NCBI RefSeq assembly: GCF_036227105.1 | Contig: NZ_CP109434.1 | Location: forward strand, 2,670,001-2,734,000 | Direction: 5' to 3' | Length of the DNA: 64,000 bases | Origin: Amycolatopsis sp. NBC_01488 | GTDB lineage: Bacteria > Actinomycetota > Actinomycetes > Mycobacteriales > Pseudonocardiaceae | Shown: positions 30,846-40,161 of the stretch, one piece after another | Layout of the letters: the number at the start of each line of letters is the position of its first letter | Position numbering within the stretch: position 1 is the stretch's first letter | The notes under the pieces: generated by a model | Database searches by the model: none | The model's input: only the letters and a program-made list of their open reading frames with translations | Told to the model about the DNA's origin: nothing | Position numbers and translations under genes: made by a program

Positions 30846-31985
30846 ATGTCGTTGTTCACCCATCGCGCCTACTGGCGCTGGTCGACGGGCGTCCAGTTCG
30901 CCCGGCTCCCGGCGACCATGGCGCCGCTCGCGTTCACCCTGCTGACCACCGCGACGACCGGCTCCTACCGGCTCGGCGGCGTGCTGATGTCGGTCTACGT
31001 CGCCGCCGAGATGGTGTGCGCGGTGCCGGTCGGGCGGCTGCTCGACCGGGTCGGCCCCGCCCGCGGACTACCGACGTTGCTGCTCCTGACCGCGGCCGGG
31101 TTCGTTGCCGTCGCCTTGGCCGCCGACGCACCCGCGCCGGTCTTGGTCGCGATGGTCGTGCTACCCGGCATCGCGGGCGGGGCGCTGTCCGGCGGCTTCC
31201 GGACACTGCTCGCGGAGACCGTCGACGACGAGCTGCTGCCCCGTGCGATCTCCGTCGACGCGATGATCCTCGAAGGCGTGCTCATCGGCGGCCCGGCGCT
31301 GGTCGCGCTGCTCGACTTGGCCGGCACGTTCGTCCCGCTCGCCGCGATGGCCGTCGCCTGCGTCGCGGCCGCCGCGCTCGTTCCCCGCCGCACGGGTGAG
31401 CGCGAACGGGTGGAATCCGGCGACGACGTCCCGCCCGCGCGGCTCGTCAGCTACCTGCCGTGGCTGTGCTGCGCGTTCACCGTCGGGTTGCTGCTGTCGA
31501 CGATCGAGGTCGCGCCGCTCCCGCTGGTCCAACGGCTCGGCGCGCCGGAGACGACAGCGCCGGTCGTGATCGCGGTGCTGAGCGGGGCGAGCATCGCGGG
31601 CAGCGCGCTCTACGCGTGGCGCGGCAAGACCGGCGACCCGCGGCTGTTCCTCGCCGGCTTCGTCGTGGGCGGGCTCGCGCTCGCCGCCGACCTCGGCTGG
31701 GCCGGGCTGCTCGGGTCGGTGGCCGTGATCGGCGCGTGCACGGGACCACTGGTGGCCGCGACCTCGGTCAACCTGCAGCGACTGCTACCGAAGAACCGCA
31801 GGTCAGCGGGGTTCTCGCTGAGCTTCACCGTGCAGGCGGGCGGGTTCGGGCTCGGCTCGCTGGCCGTCGGCGTGCTGCCGTTGTGGCTCGCACCGTTGTT
31901 CGGTGTCTTTGCCGCGGCGATCGCGGGTGCAATGCTGGTGGCGAAGCCCGCGAGAGCTATTGGCACGATGTCAGTAACGTCGTAA
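30846..31985 (+). CDS. MFS transporter
   Basis: 379 residues from ATG 30846 (GTG 30840 is also in frame), with about 11-12 hydrophobic helices. The motif between helices 2 and 3 is AVPVGRLLDRVGPARGLPTL, the MFS signature G-R-L-L-D-R-x-G. The cytoplasmic loop RRTGERERVESGDDVPPARL divides two six-helix halves. The divergent ArsR-type regulator suggests induced drug or metabolite efflux. Specific substrate cannot be told. There is no clear ribosome binding site, so the mRNA may be nearly leaderless. Confidence 0.82.
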   Translation: MSLFTHRAYWRWSTGVQFARLPATMAPLAFTLLTTATTGSYRLGGVLMSVYVAAEMVCAVPVGRLLDRVGPARGLPTLLLLTAAGFVAVALAADAPAPVLVAMVVLPGIAGGALSGGFRTLLAETVDDELLPRAISVDAMILEGVLIGGPALVALLDLAGTFVPLAAMAVACVAAAALVPRRTGERERVESGDDVPPARLVSYLPWLCCAFTVGLLLSTIEVAPLPLVQRLGAPETTAPVVIAVLSGASIAGSALYAWRGKTGDPRLFLAGFVVGGLALAADLGWAGLLGSVAVIGACTGPLVAATSVNLQRLLPKNRRSAGFSLSFTVQAGGFGLGSLAVGVLPLWLAPLFGVFAAAIAGAMLVAKPARAIGTMSVTS

Positions 31986-32019
31986 CCTGGGCTGACCCGC
32001 TACCTCCAGGGAGACGCCG

Positions 32020-33516
32020 ATGACTGCCGTCCAGCCGAAGCCGACGTCGGTCGGCGAGACCTTCGACTCGCTCAGCCCGGCGACCGACGAGGTGGTCGGA
32101 ACCTACCCCGTGCACACCGCCGAGGACGTCCAGGCGGCCGTCGCGCGGGCGCGTGTCGCGGCGAAGTGGTGGGAGGACCTCGGGTTCGCCGGCCGGGCGG
32201 AACGGCTGAAGAGCTGGAAGGGCGTGCTGACGCGCCGGCTCCCGCAGCTGTGCCAGGTGGTCCGCGACGAGACCGGCAAGCCCATCGCCGACGCGCAGCT
32301 CGAGAGCGTCCTGGCCATCGAGCACATCGCGTGGGCGGGCAAGCACGCGAAGAAGATCCTCGGCAAGCAGAAGCGCTCGGCCGGACTGCTGATGTCGAAC
32401 CAGGCGGCGACCGTCGAATACCAGCCGCTGGGCGTGGTCGGCGTGATCGGTCCGTGGAACTACCCCGTGTTCACGCCGCTCGGCTCGATCGCGTACGCGC
32501 TGGCCGCGGGCAACGCCGTGGTGTTCAAGCCCAGCGAATACACGCCGGGCGTCGGGAAGTGGCTGGTCGACGCGTTCGCCGAGATCGTGCCGGAGCAGCC
32601 GGTGCTGCAGCTGATCACCGGCTTCGGCGAGACGGGCGCGGCGCTGGTGCGAGCTGGTGTCGACAAGATCGCGTTCACCGGCTCGACAGCCACGGGCAAG
32701 CGGATCATGGCCGCGGCCGCCGAGACGCTGACGCCGGTGGTCATCGAGGCAGGCGGCAAGGACCCGGTGCTGGTCGACGCGGACGCCGACCTCGACGCGG
32801 CAGCCGACGCGACGGTCTGGGGCGCGTTCTCCAACTCGGGCCAGACCTGCATCGGCGTCGAGCGGGTGTACGTCCACGAGAAGGTCCACGACGAGTTCGT
32901 CGCGAAGGTCGTCGAGAAGTCGAAGGACGTGCGCGCGGGCTCGGACGAGGCCGCGCAGTACGGCCCGGTGACGATGCCGTCGCAGCTGGGCGTGATCAAG
33001 CGCCACATCCAGGACGCGCTGGCCCGCGGCGGCAAGGCCGTCCTCGGCGGCGAGGAAGCGGTCGGCGACCGCTACGCCCAGCCGACGGTGCTCATCGACG
33101 TCCCCGAGGACTCCGAAGCGGTCACCGAGGAGACGTTCGGCCCGACGGTGACGATCGCGAAGGTCCGCGACATGGACGAAGCGGTCGAGAAGGCGAACAG
33201 CACGAAGTACGGCCTGGGTTCGACGGTGTTTTCGAAGTCCCGCGGTGTCGAGCTGGCCGAGAAGCTGCGTACGGGCATGACGGCGATCAACGCGCCGCTT
33301 TCGTTCGCCGGCATCGCGTCCCTGCCGTTCGGCGGCGTGGGCGACTCGGGCTTCGGCCGCATCCACGGCCCGGAAGGACTGCGCGAGTTCGCTCGCACGA
33401 AGGCGATCGCGCGGCAGCGGTTCACGGCGCCGCTGACGCTGACGTCGTTCAGCCGCAAGCCTTCGACGGACGCGATGGTGGCGAAGCTGGTGACGATCCT
33501 GCACGGCAAGCGCTGA
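32020..33516 (+). CDS. NAD(P)-dependent aldehyde dehydrogenase
   Basis: 498 residues, full ALDH length. Visible elements: VIGPWNYPVFTPLGSIAYAL, KPSEYTPGVG, the cofactor turn FTGSTATGKRIM, the general-base Glu in VIEAGGKDPVLVDADAD, the nucleophile in FSNSGQTCIGVERVYV and TEETFGPTVTIAKV. The C-terminal segment is longer than in betaine aldehyde dehydrogenase. CAGGGAGA is upstream of the ATG. It resembles succinate-semialdehyde or broad aldehyde dehydrogenases of actinobacteria; the adjacent GMC oxidoreductase makes an alcohol-to-acid route imaginable but the genes converge. Confidence 0.9.
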   Translation: MTAVQPKPTSVGETFDSLSPATDEVVGTYPVHTAEDVQAAVARARVAAKWWEDLGFAGRAERLKSWKGVLTRRLPQLCQVVRDETGKPIADAQLESVLAIEHIAWAGKHAKKILGKQKRSAGLLMSNQAATVEYQPLGVVGVIGPWNYPVFTPLGSIAYALAAGNAVVFKPSEYTPGVGKWLVDAFAEIVPEQPVLQLITGFGETGAALVRAGVDKIAFTGSTATGKRIMAAAAETLTPVVIEAGGKDPVLVDADADLDAAADATVWGAFSNSGQTCIGVERVYVHEKVHDEFVAKVVEKSKDVRAGSDEAAQYGPVTMPSQLGVIKRHIQDALARGGKAVLGGEEAVGDRYAQPTVLIDVPEDSEAVTEETFGPTVTIAKVRDMDEAVEKANSTKYGLGSTVFSKSRGVELAEKLRTGMTAINAPLSFAGIASLPFGGVGDSGFGRIHGPEGLREFARTKAIARQRFTAPLTLTSFSRKPSTDAMVAKLVTILHGKR

Positions 33517-33529
33517 GTGGGCGGGCCGC

Positions 33530-33606
33530 GGCCCCCGGTATCCAGTTTAGTGCGGGGCACCGACAGTTTCGGGGCTGTGGACGCGAGTTGTCCACAGCCC
33601 CGAAAC
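33530..33606. repeat. Dispersed hairpin repeat, copy 1
   Basis: Begins GGCCCCCGGTA (33530-33540), contains CACCGACAGTT and ends in a perfect 17-bp stem (33566-33582 with 33590-33606) around GCGAGTT. The stem includes TTGTCCACA, identical to the actinobacterial DnaA-box consensus. It sits between convergent genes and can act as their terminator. Copies at 36256, 39976 and 42483. Confidence 0.7.
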
Positions 33607-33610
33607 CGTC

Positions 33611-35170
33611 TTACCGCCCGCGAATCAAATCCGCTGCCTTCTCCGCCACCATGATCGTCGGCGCGTTCGTGTTTCCGCGCGGCACCACCGGCATCACCGA
33701 CGCGTCCACGACCCGCAGCCCCTCGACCCCCTGAACCCGCAGCCGGGGGTCGACCACCGAACCGATCGCGCACGTCCCGACCGGGTGGTACAGCGTCTGC
33801 GTGTTCTCGCGGATGTGCTCGGCCAGCTCGGAATCGCTCAGGTCGTGCCGCGCGGGCAGGAACGGCTGGTCCAGGAATCGCTTGAGCGGGCCGACGCGAC
33901 CGATCTCGATCAGCGCGCGCAGCCCGGCGATCATCGTCTCCATGTCCCGGGACTCCGCGTAGTAAGCCGGGTCGATTTCGGGCTTCCACAACGGGTTCGC
34001 CGACTTCAGTCGCAGCCGGCCGCGGCTCGCGACGTCCACCAGCGTTGCCGCCGACGTGAAGCCGGGGACGGTCGGCTCGCGCAGGCCGTTGTCGTAAAAC
34101 AGCGTCGGCGCGACGTGGATCTGCATGTCCGGCGCGGGAAGCCCGTCGGTGGTCGGGAAGAACGCGCCCGCCTCGCCGATGTTCGACGTCAGCGGCCCGC
34201 GCTTGGTCAGCTGGTAGCGAACCAGGCCACGAGGGGTGGCCGCGTCGACGAGGTCGGTGGTGCCGCGCGTGGACCAGATGATCCCGCAGGCCGGGTGGTC
34301 GTGCAGGTTCTCGCCGACGCCGGGCAGCGCCGCGACGACGTCGATGCCGTGCTCGCGCAGGTGCTCGGCCGGGCCCACGCCGGAAACCATCAGCAACTGC
34401 GGCGAGTTGATCGCGCCACCCGAAAGGATCACCTCGGCCGAAGCGTGCGCGGTGCGCTCGACGCCGTTGTCCAAATAGGACACGCCGACCGCGCGCGTGC
34501 CTTCGAAGACGACGCGGGTCGCGGGCGCGCAGGTCTTCACCGTGAGGTTCGGCCGGTCGAGTGCCGGGCGCAGGTAGGCGTCGGCGGTGGACCAGCGGCG
34601 GCCCTTCTTGCAGGTGACCTGGTAGACGCCGGCGCCCTCTTGGCTCTCGCCGTTGAAGTCGTCGGTGCGCTTGAGGCCCCACGTGACGGCCGAGTCGACC
34701 CAGGCGTGCGACAGCTCGTGGGTGAAGCGGCGGTCCTCGACGTGCAGCGGGCCGTCGGTGCCGTGCAGCGGGCCATCGAGCCGCTGGTTGCCCTCGGCGC
34801 GCTTGAAGTACGGCAGGACGTCGTCCCAGCCCCAGCCCTCGGCGCCGTGGGAATCGCGCCAGCCGTCGTAGTCGGCGCGGTTGCCGCGGATGTAGATCAT
34901 CGCGTTGATCGACGAGCAGCCGCCGAGCATCTTGCCGCGCGGCCAGTACGAGGGCTTGCCGGTGTGCTTCTGCTCGACGGTCTCGTAGTTCCAGTCCCAC
35001 TTGGTCTTGAACAGCGAGGGGAACGCCGCCGGGATGTGGATTTCGTCCGCGGTGTCCTCCCCGCCCGCTTCGAGCAGCAGGACCTGGGCGGCCGGATCTT
35101 CGGTGAGCCGGCTGGCCAGCACGCACCCGGCGCTGCCCGCGCCGACGATCACGTAGTCGTAGGAGTCCAC
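33611..35170 (-). CDS. GMC-family FAD oxidoreductase (choline-dehydrogenase-like)
   Basis: 519 residues. FAD dinucleotide motif YDYVIVGAGSAGCVLASRL at the N-terminus, LLLEAGGEDT, the GMC signatures PRGKMLGGCSSINAMIYIRG and GGAINSPQLLMVSGVGP, and the C-terminal active site QTLYHPVGTCAIG followed by DASVMPVVPRGNTNAPTIM. It oxidises an alcohol to an aldehyde; choline or another alcohol is possible. The ATG is 160 bp from purS on the other strand. Convergent with the aldehyde dehydrogenase gene, so co-regulation is not implied. Confidence 0.9.
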   Translation of the reverse strand: MDSYDYVIVGAGSAGCVLASRLTEDPAAQVLLLEAGGEDTADEIHIPAAFPSLFKTKWDWNYETVEQKHTGKPSYWPRGKMLGGCSSINAMIYIRGNRADYDGWRDSHGAEGWGWDDVLPYFKRAEGNQRLDGPLHGTDGPLHVEDRRFTHELSHAWVDSAVTWGLKRTDDFNGESQEGAGVYQVTCKKGRRWSTADAYLRPALDRPNLTVKTCAPATRVVFEGTRAVGVSYLDNGVERTAHASAEVILSGGAINSPQLLMVSGVGPAEHLREHGIDVVAALPGVGENLHDHPACGIIWSTRGTTDLVDAATPRGLVRYQLTKRGPLTSNIGEAGAFFPTTDGLPAPDMQIHVAPTLFYDNGLREPTVPGFTSAATLVDVASRGRLRLKSANPLWKPEIDPAYYAESRDMETMIAGLRALIEIGRVGPLKRFLDQPFLPARHDLSDSELAEHIRENTQTLYHPVGTCAIGSVVDPRLRVQGVEGLRVVDASVMPVVPRGNTNAPTIMVAEKAADLIRGR

Positions 35171-35282
35171 GGTGCCTCCACAGCTGTTGGCGCGATGTCA
35201 ACGACTCATCATGGCGCAGCGGCGCGCCGTCGGCCAGTCTAGGTTTCCCGGCGGCCCCCGCGGCGTGCCGAACTGGGTGAAC

Positions 35283-35288
35283 TATGCT
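35283..35288 (+). promoter_or_regulatory. Probable -10 box for purSQ
   Basis: TATGCT about 43 bp before the purS start. No convincing -35 is seen. The leader carries AAGGAG at 35316-35321, nine bases before GTG 35331. Confidence 0.4.
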
Positions 35289-35330
35289 CGCGGGGTACCC
35301 ACGACCTGCGTGAATAAGGAGCAGCCTGCC

Positions 35331-35570
35331 GTGGCCCGAGTTGTCGTCGACGTCATGCCGAAGCCCGAAATCCTCGACCCGCAGGGACAGGCCGCGCTCG
35401 GCGCCGCCGGCCGTCTCGGCTTCACCGGGATCAAGGAGATCCGCCAGGGCAAGCACTTCGAGATCGAGGTCGACGACACGGTCGACGACGCGACGCTCGA
35501 GAAGATCGCCGAGGGCTTCCTCGCGAACCCGGTCATCGAGCAGTGGACGATCACGCGGGCGGACGCGTGA
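35331..35570 (+). CDS. purS: Phosphoribosylformylglycinamidine synthase subunit PurS
   Basis: 79 residues, the usual PurS size. Family features: [40 protein letters not shown] and [10 protein letters not shown]. The GTG start is set by AAGGAG nine bases upstream. It bridges PurQ and PurL in the FGAM synthetase complex. The stop overlaps the purQ start (GTGA). The downstream partner purL is 4 kb away, beyond an ABC exporter on the other strand. Confidence 0.93.
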   Translation: MARVVVDVMPKPEILDPQGQAALGAAGRLGFTGIKEIRQGKHFEIEVDDTVDDATLEKIAEGFLANPVIEQWTITRADA

Positions 35571-36244
35571 GCGCGCGCATCGGGGTCATCACCTTCCCGG
35601 GCACGCTCGACGACGGCGACGCGGCTCGCGCGGTCCGCTACGCCGACGCGGAAGCCGTGCCCCTGTGGCACGCGGACGAGAACCTGCACGACGTCGACGC
35701 GGTGGTCGTCCCAGGCGGCTTTTCCTACGGCGACTACCTGCGCGCGGGCGTGATCGCCCGGTTCGCGCCGGTGATGACGCCGGTGATCGAGGCGGCGCGC
35801 GCGGGCATGCCGGTGCTCGGCATCTGCAACGGGTTCCAGATCCTGTGCGAGGCGGGGCTGCTGCCCGGCGCGATGATCCGCAACCAGGGCCTGCACTTCA
35901 TCTGCCGCGACCAGTGGCTGCGCGTGGAGAACAACGCGACCGCGTGGACGACGCGGTACGAGTCCGGCGCCGAGATCCTCGTCCCGATGAAGAACATCGA
36001 CGGGTGCTACGTGGCCGAGCAGTCCACTTTGGACGAACTGGAGGCCGAGGGGCGCGTCGTGTTCCGGTACGTCGGCGGGAATCCGAACGGGTCGCGCAAC
36101 GACATCGCGGGGATCCGGAGCGAGAACGGGCGGGTCGTGGGGTTGATGCCGCACCCGGAGCACGCGATCGACGCTCTGACGGGGCCGTCGGACGACGGGC
36201 TCGGGATGTTCTTCAGCGCGGTGGACGCGCTGGTCAAGGCTTGA
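35567..36244 (+). CDS. purQ: Phosphoribosylformylglycinamidine synthase, glutaminase subunit
   Basis: 225 residues from GTG 35567 overlapping the purS stop. Class-I glutamine amidotransferase: [35 protein letters not shown], nucleophile Cys in [19 protein letters not shown] and the His/Glu of [16 protein letters not shown]. It hydrolyses glutamine and passes ammonia to PurL. A copy of the hairpin repeat starts 12 bp after the stop. Contains a GTCCACTTTGGAC motif at 36022. Confidence 0.95.
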   Translation: MSARIGVITFPGTLDDGDAARAVRYADAEAVPLWHADENLHDVDAVVVPGGFSYGDYLRAGVIARFAPVMTPVIEAARAGMPVLGICNGFQILCEAGLLPGAMIRNQGLHFICRDQWLRVENNATAWTTRYESGAEILVPMKNIDGCYVAEQSTLDELEAEGRVVFRYVGGNPNGSRNDIAGIRSENGRVVGLMPHPEHAIDALTGPSDDGLGMFFSAVDALVKA

Positions 36245-36255
36245 GGGCGGCCCTC

Positions 36256-36330
36256 GGCCCCCGGTAACCATTTTACCGGGGGCCACCGACAGTTCCGGGG
36301 CTGTGGACGTGAGTTGTCCACAGCCCCGGA
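36256..36330. repeat. Dispersed hairpin repeat, copy 2 (complete)
   Basis: Two perfect hairpins: 12-bp arms GGCCCCCGGTAA (36256) and TTACCGGGGGCC (36273), then 15-bp arms 36294-36308 and 36316-36330 around GTGAGTT. ACCGACAGTT links them. It contains TTGTCCACA. It lies between the ends of convergent purQ and the exporter gene, so transcription termination is a plausible role. Nothing else is seen in 36331-36438. Confidence 0.75.
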
Positions 36331-36438
36331 GCCCCGCCAGTTCTGGTCAGTGCCGACCCGCGCCGGCACTGACCGCTTGCCCGACGCCGAGTCGCTCACC
36401 GGTAGATCTCCACCTGGGGAGCGCCGAAGCGGTCCGGA

Positions 36439-38184
36439 TCAAGAAGCCGCGGCCACCAGGCGTGCGTACGAGCCGCCCGCCGACAACAGCTCGTCGTGCG
36501 GCCCGAGCTCCGTGATCCGGCCGCCCTCGACCACCGCGACCCGGTCGGCCGCGGCCGCCGTGTGCAGGCGGTGGGCGATCGCGATCACCGTGCGGCCGGC
36601 CAGGACGCTGTTCAGCGACTTCTCCAAGTCGCGCGCCGAGCCCGTGTCCAGCAGCGACGTCGCCTCGTCCAGCACCAGCGTGTGCGGGTCCGCCAGCACC
36701 ACCCGGGCCAGCGCCAGCTGCTGCGCGATCGCCGCCGGGACCGGGTGCTCACCCGAACCCAGCTTCGTGTCGAGACCGGACGGCAGCGACGCCACCCAGT
36801 CCGACGCGCCCGCCGACGTCAGCGCCGCCAGCAGCTCGTCGTCCGTCCAGTCGCCGTCCGCACGACGCGCCGGGAGCGCCAGGTTCTGCCGCAGCGTCCC
36901 GGAGAACACGTGGTGCTCCTGGGTCAGCAGCAGGACCTCGCCGCGCAGGACGTCGTCGGCCAGTGACGAGACGTCCTGGCCGCCGATGCGCACCGAGCCC
37001 GCCGACGGCGCCGCGATGCCTGCCAGCAGCCGGCCGAGCGTCGACTTGCCCGCGCCGGACGGCCCGACGATCGCCAGCCGCTCGCCGCGCGGAACCCGCA
37101 GGTCGATGCCGTGCAGGACCTCGCGGTCGGCGGTGTAGGCGAACCGGACGCCGTGGACGTCGATGTCACGCCCGCGCGGCACCTCCGTCACCTTCGGCGA
37201 CTCCTCGACGGCCACCTCGCGGACGCCCAGGATCCGGCGCGCCGCGGCCGCCGCGACCTGCAGGTCCTCCAGCCAGAACAGCGCTTCGTTCAGCGGCGCC
37301 GACATCGCCTGGACGTACAGCAGCATCGTGGTGATCTCGCCGAGTCCGGCCCAGCCGCGCGTGTACGCGAGCAGCCCGAGCGGCAGCATGACCGCCAGCG
37401 GCAGCACGTAGCTGATCTCCAGCGACGGCAGCCACCGCAACTGCAGTGCCCGCATTCGCCGCTCGCCGAGGATGCTGCGGTCCAGCGCGTCGTACGCCGC
37501 GCCGACGCGCCGCTCGGTCAGCCCGAGCGCCTCGACCGTGCGCGCCCCCTCCGCCGTCTCGTGGACGCTGGTCGTCAGGTCCGCCCAGCGGTCGAGCATC
37601 CACTGCATCACCGACGGGATCCGCCGCTGGTACCAGACGTTGACGCTCACCAGCAGCGGCACCGCGACCAGCAGCCCCAGCGAGAGCAGCGGCGACGTCA
37701 GCACCATCGCGACGACCGTGAACACGACGGTCACCGCCGCGATCAGGATCTCCGGCGCCGCGAACCGCGCGGCGTGGTCGATCCGGCCGAGGTCGGTCGT
37801 CGCGCGGCTGAGCAGGTCGCCGGTGCCGGCCGCCTCGACCGTGCCGAGCGGCAGCTGCAACGCCGTCCCGACGAACTCCTCGCGCGTCTCGGCCAGCACC
37901 AGCTCGCCGAACACCGCGCCGCGCATCCGCGCGATCTTCCGCGCGACCGCCTGCAGCACCAGGATCCCGACGAACACCGCCGCCAGCACGTCGACGCGGC
38001 CCGTCGTCGTGCCGGCCGCGACGTCGTCGACCAGCGAGCCGAGCAGCTGCGGGCCGGCCAGCCCGATCAGCGTCGCCACGCACAGCGCGCCGAGCAGCAG
38101 TCCGAACTCGCGTTTGTGGGCCGCCGCCGTCTTCAGCGCCCAGCGCCGGACGTCCCGCCGGGACGCCGTGGGGAGCCGTTTCAT
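36439..38184 (-). CDS. ABC exporter half-transporter, subunit 2 (degenerate signature motif)
   Basis: 581 residues from ATG 38184, which overlaps the stop of subunit 1. N-terminal half: six membrane helices (FGLLLGALCVATLIGLAGPQ; ILIAAVTVVFTVVAMVLTS). C-terminal ATPase domain: Walker A GPSGAGKST and Walker B TLVLDEATSLLD are intact, as is the His in AIAHRLHT. The signature motif, usually LSGGQ, is replaced by GSGEHPVPAAIAQQLALARV. Paired with subunit 1, whose Walker A is lost, it would build one good and one dead ATP site. Export substrate unknown. The gene ends near the hairpin repeat after purQ. Confidence 0.88.
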   Translation of the reverse strand: MKRLPTASRRDVRRWALKTAAAHKREFGLLLGALCVATLIGLAGPQLLGSLVDDVAAGTTTGRVDVLAAVFVGILVLQAVARKIARMRGAVFGELVLAETREEFVGTALQLPLGTVEAAGTGDLLSRATTDLGRIDHAARFAAPEILIAAVTVVFTVVAMVLTSPLLSLGLLVAVPLLVSVNVWYQRRIPSVMQWMLDRWADLTTSVHETAEGARTVEALGLTERRVGAAYDALDRSILGERRMRALQLRWLPSLEISYVLPLAVMLPLGLLAYTRGWAGLGEITTMLLYVQAMSAPLNEALFWLEDLQVAAAAARRILGVREVAVEESPKVTEVPRGRDIDVHGVRFAYTADREVLHGIDLRVPRGERLAIVGPSGAGKSTLGRLLAGIAAPSAGSVRIGGQDVSSLADDVLRGEVLLLTQEHHVFSGTLRQNLALPARRADGDWTDDELLAALTSAGASDWVASLPSGLDTKLGSGEHPVPAAIAQQLALARVVLADPHTLVLDEATSLLDTGSARDLEKSLNSVLAGRTVIAIAHRLHTAAAADRVAVVEGGRITELGPHDELLSAGGSYARLVAAAS

Positions 38185-39815
38185 ACCGTCACTGCCTTCG
38201 TCGTGAAAACCTCGTCGGCCACATGTGTCCATAGTGGACTCTGGCTGAACACCACCGTCGTCTTGCCGCGGCGCAGCGCCGCGACGCGCTCGGTGATGCG
38301 TGCCTCCGTGTGCGCGTCGACCGCGGAGGTCGGCTCGTCCAGCACCAGCACGTCGGCGTCGGTCGCCAGCGCGCGGGCCAGGTTCAGCCGCTGCCGCTGG
38401 CCGCCGGACACCTCGCGGCCGCGCTCGCCGATCACCTCGTCGACGCCGTCGGGCAGCGCCTCGACGATGTCGTCGGCATCGGCCGCGTACAGCGCTTCGG
38501 TGATCCCGACGCCACTAGGCCGTGCCGGTGCCAGCTGCTCGCGCAGCACGCCCGAGAACCAGATGTCCTGGTTGTGCGCGAAGACGACCCGCCGTCGCAG
38601 TTCCGCGAGTGCGACCTGGTCCGCCCGAACGCCGCTGACCAGCACTTCTTCCTCTTCACTTGGGTCGGCGAACCGCGCGAGGCGGTCGGCCACCGCTTCG
38701 CCGTCGGCGCCGAAGTCGACGACCGTCAGCCGCCCGGCCGCAACCCGCACACCGGACTCGGTGTCGACCAGCTCCAGCGGCCCGTCGGGCAGCCGCACCG
38801 GCGTCTCCGGGTCGGCCAGCTTCGGTCGGATCGCCAGCAGCGTCACCACCTTCCGCGCGGCGACCAGGCCGGACGTGATCGCCCCGACGGCTTCGGTCGC
38901 GGCCGTGACCGGCCAGATCAGGAACGCCGAAACGCCGTAGAACGCCACCAGCTGCCCGACGCCGATCTCCCCGGACACGGCCAGCCGCGCGCCCAGCCAG
39001 GTGATCACCACGGTGACCAGGCCGGGCATCGCGATCTCGGCCGCGGCCAGCCACGCCTCGGCCTTGCCGACCTCGATGCCGGCCCGCCGGACCCGCTGGC
39101 TCGTCTCGCGGAAGCGGGCGAAGAACCGCCGCTCGCCGCCGATGCCGCGCAGGATCCGCAGGCCCGACACGATGTCCGCGCCGAGCGCGTTGACGTCTCC
39201 GCGCTTCTCACGCTGCTTCGCCTTGCGCTTCTGCAGCGGCGCCAGCAGCGGCCCGATGCCCAGCACCGCGACCGGCACGCCGACGAGCGCGACCACGCCG
39301 AGCAGCGTCGACGTCGAGACCAGCCACACCGCCACCACGACGAACGCCAGCAGCGAGCCGAACGCCCGCCCGGTCATCTCGATGGTGTTGCCGATGTGGT
39401 TGACGTCGGTCGTCGAGATCGCGACGAGGTTGCCCGTGGTCGTCTTCTCGCGCAGGCCGGCGCCGACGCGCGTGGTGTGGGCCGACACCGCGCGCTGCGT
39501 CGAGCCCGCGCCGTGCAGCCACAGGCCGTAGTTGATGAAGTGCAGCCAGGTCCCGGTCAGCGTCTGCACCACCCCGAGCAGGGCGGCGGCGAGCGCCCAG
39601 CGCCAGACGGCGGCGCCGTCGTGCGCGCTGACGGCGCCGATGCCCTGGCCGATCACCAGCGGCACCAGCGCACCCGGCAGCGCCCACACGACGCCGAGCG
39701 CGGCGGCGCCCAGCACCGTGCCGAGCCGGGCTCGGAACACGGCTAGCAGGAAGCGGCTCGCGCTCGGCCGCGCGGGCAGCCGCAGCGGCGGAAAGGGATA
39801 CGTGGCGGAAAGCAC
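38181..39815 (-). CDS. ABC exporter half-transporter, subunit 1 (Walker A lost)
   Basis: 544 residues from GTG 39815. Six membrane helices ([36 protein letters not shown]). In the ATPase domain the signature [15 protein letters not shown] and Walker [13 protein letters not shown] are intact, but the expected Walker A place reads [18 protein letters not shown], with no G-x-G-K-S/T. The His switch region is [11 protein letters not shown], with Gln instead of His. It must work with subunit 2, with which it shares a 4-bp ATGA overlap. Start supported by TACCGT 8 bases upstream. Function otherwise unknown. Confidence 0.88.
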   Translation of the reverse strand: MLSATYPFPPLRLPARPSASRFLLAVFRARLGTVLGAAALGVVWALPGALVPLVIGQGIGAVSAHDGAAVWRWALAAALLGVVQTLTGTWLHFINYGLWLHGAGSTQRAVSAHTTRVGAGLREKTTTGNLVAISTTDVNHIGNTIEMTGRAFGSLLAFVVVAVWLVSTSTLLGVVALVGVPVAVLGIGPLLAPLQKRKAKQREKRGDVNALGADIVSGLRILRGIGGERRFFARFRETSQRVRRAGIEVGKAEAWLAAAEIAMPGLVTVVITWLGARLAVSGEIGVGQLVAFYGVSAFLIWPVTAATEAVGAITSGLVAARKVVTLLAIRPKLADPETPVRLPDGPLELVDTESGVRVAAGRLTVVDFGADGEAVADRLARFADPSEEEEVLVSGVRADQVALAELRRRVVFAHNQDIWFSGVLREQLAPARPSGVGITEALYAADADDIVEALPDGVDEVIGERGREVSGGQRQRLNLARALATDADVLVLDEPTSAVDAHTEARITERVAALRRGKTTVVFSQSPLWTHVADEVFTTKAVTV

Positions 39816-39975
39816 GATTCCCGACGGTAAGCCGCCGACCAGCGGAAGGCGACCGATTTTCCACGCCCGGGTCGCCCGCTCCCGCGCCCCTGGGCCTCCG
39901 CCGGTTCAGTTCCCCGGCTGGTGGGGACTCGCTGCCGTGGCGCCCCAGCCACCCAGCACCCCGGCTCGTGGGGGG

Positions 39976-40046
39976 ACCCCCCGGTTTCAACGTTACTCGT
40001 GGGGACCGACAATTCCGTGCCTGCGCACCGGAGTTGTCCCCAGGCC
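39976..40046. repeat. Dispersed hairpin repeat, copy 3 (degenerate)
   Basis: Matches copy 2 base by base over CCCCCGGT, TTAC, ACCGACA, TTCCG and GAGTTGTCC, but the arms no longer pair perfectly and the box reads TTGTCCCCA. It lies in the 346-bp gap between the exporter promoter and purL. The rest of that gap (39816-39975, 40047-40148) shows nothing else recognisable. Confidence 0.55.
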
Positions 40047-40148
40047 GCATCGGGCGCTTCCGCCGCCCTCGATGTCGCCTCGCTCACACCCGCCCGCACC
40101 TGTCCGTTTTCGGCGGGCCCACCGTCCGGGGCGACCGGGTGCGCCCCG

Positions 40149-40154
40149 TATCCT
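40149..40154 (+). promoter_or_regulatory. Probable leaderless -10 of purL
   Basis: TATCCT with seven bases before GTG 40162 and no ribosome binding site. Confidence 0.4.
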
Positions 40155-40161
40155 GGCGGCC

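Noticed and set aside
28646..31399. A plus-strand open frame of over 900 codons across phosphatase and ArsR-type genes
   Set aside because: Composition is a mirror of minus-strand genes with clear motifs ([10 protein letters not shown] and others), so it is a shadow.
32020..35170. Aldehyde dehydrogenase plus GMC oxidoreductase as a glycine-betaine synthesis operon
   Set aside because: The genes converge rather than form an operon, no choline transporter or regulator is adjacent, and neither enzyme shows a decisive choline/betaine-aldehyde signature by eye.
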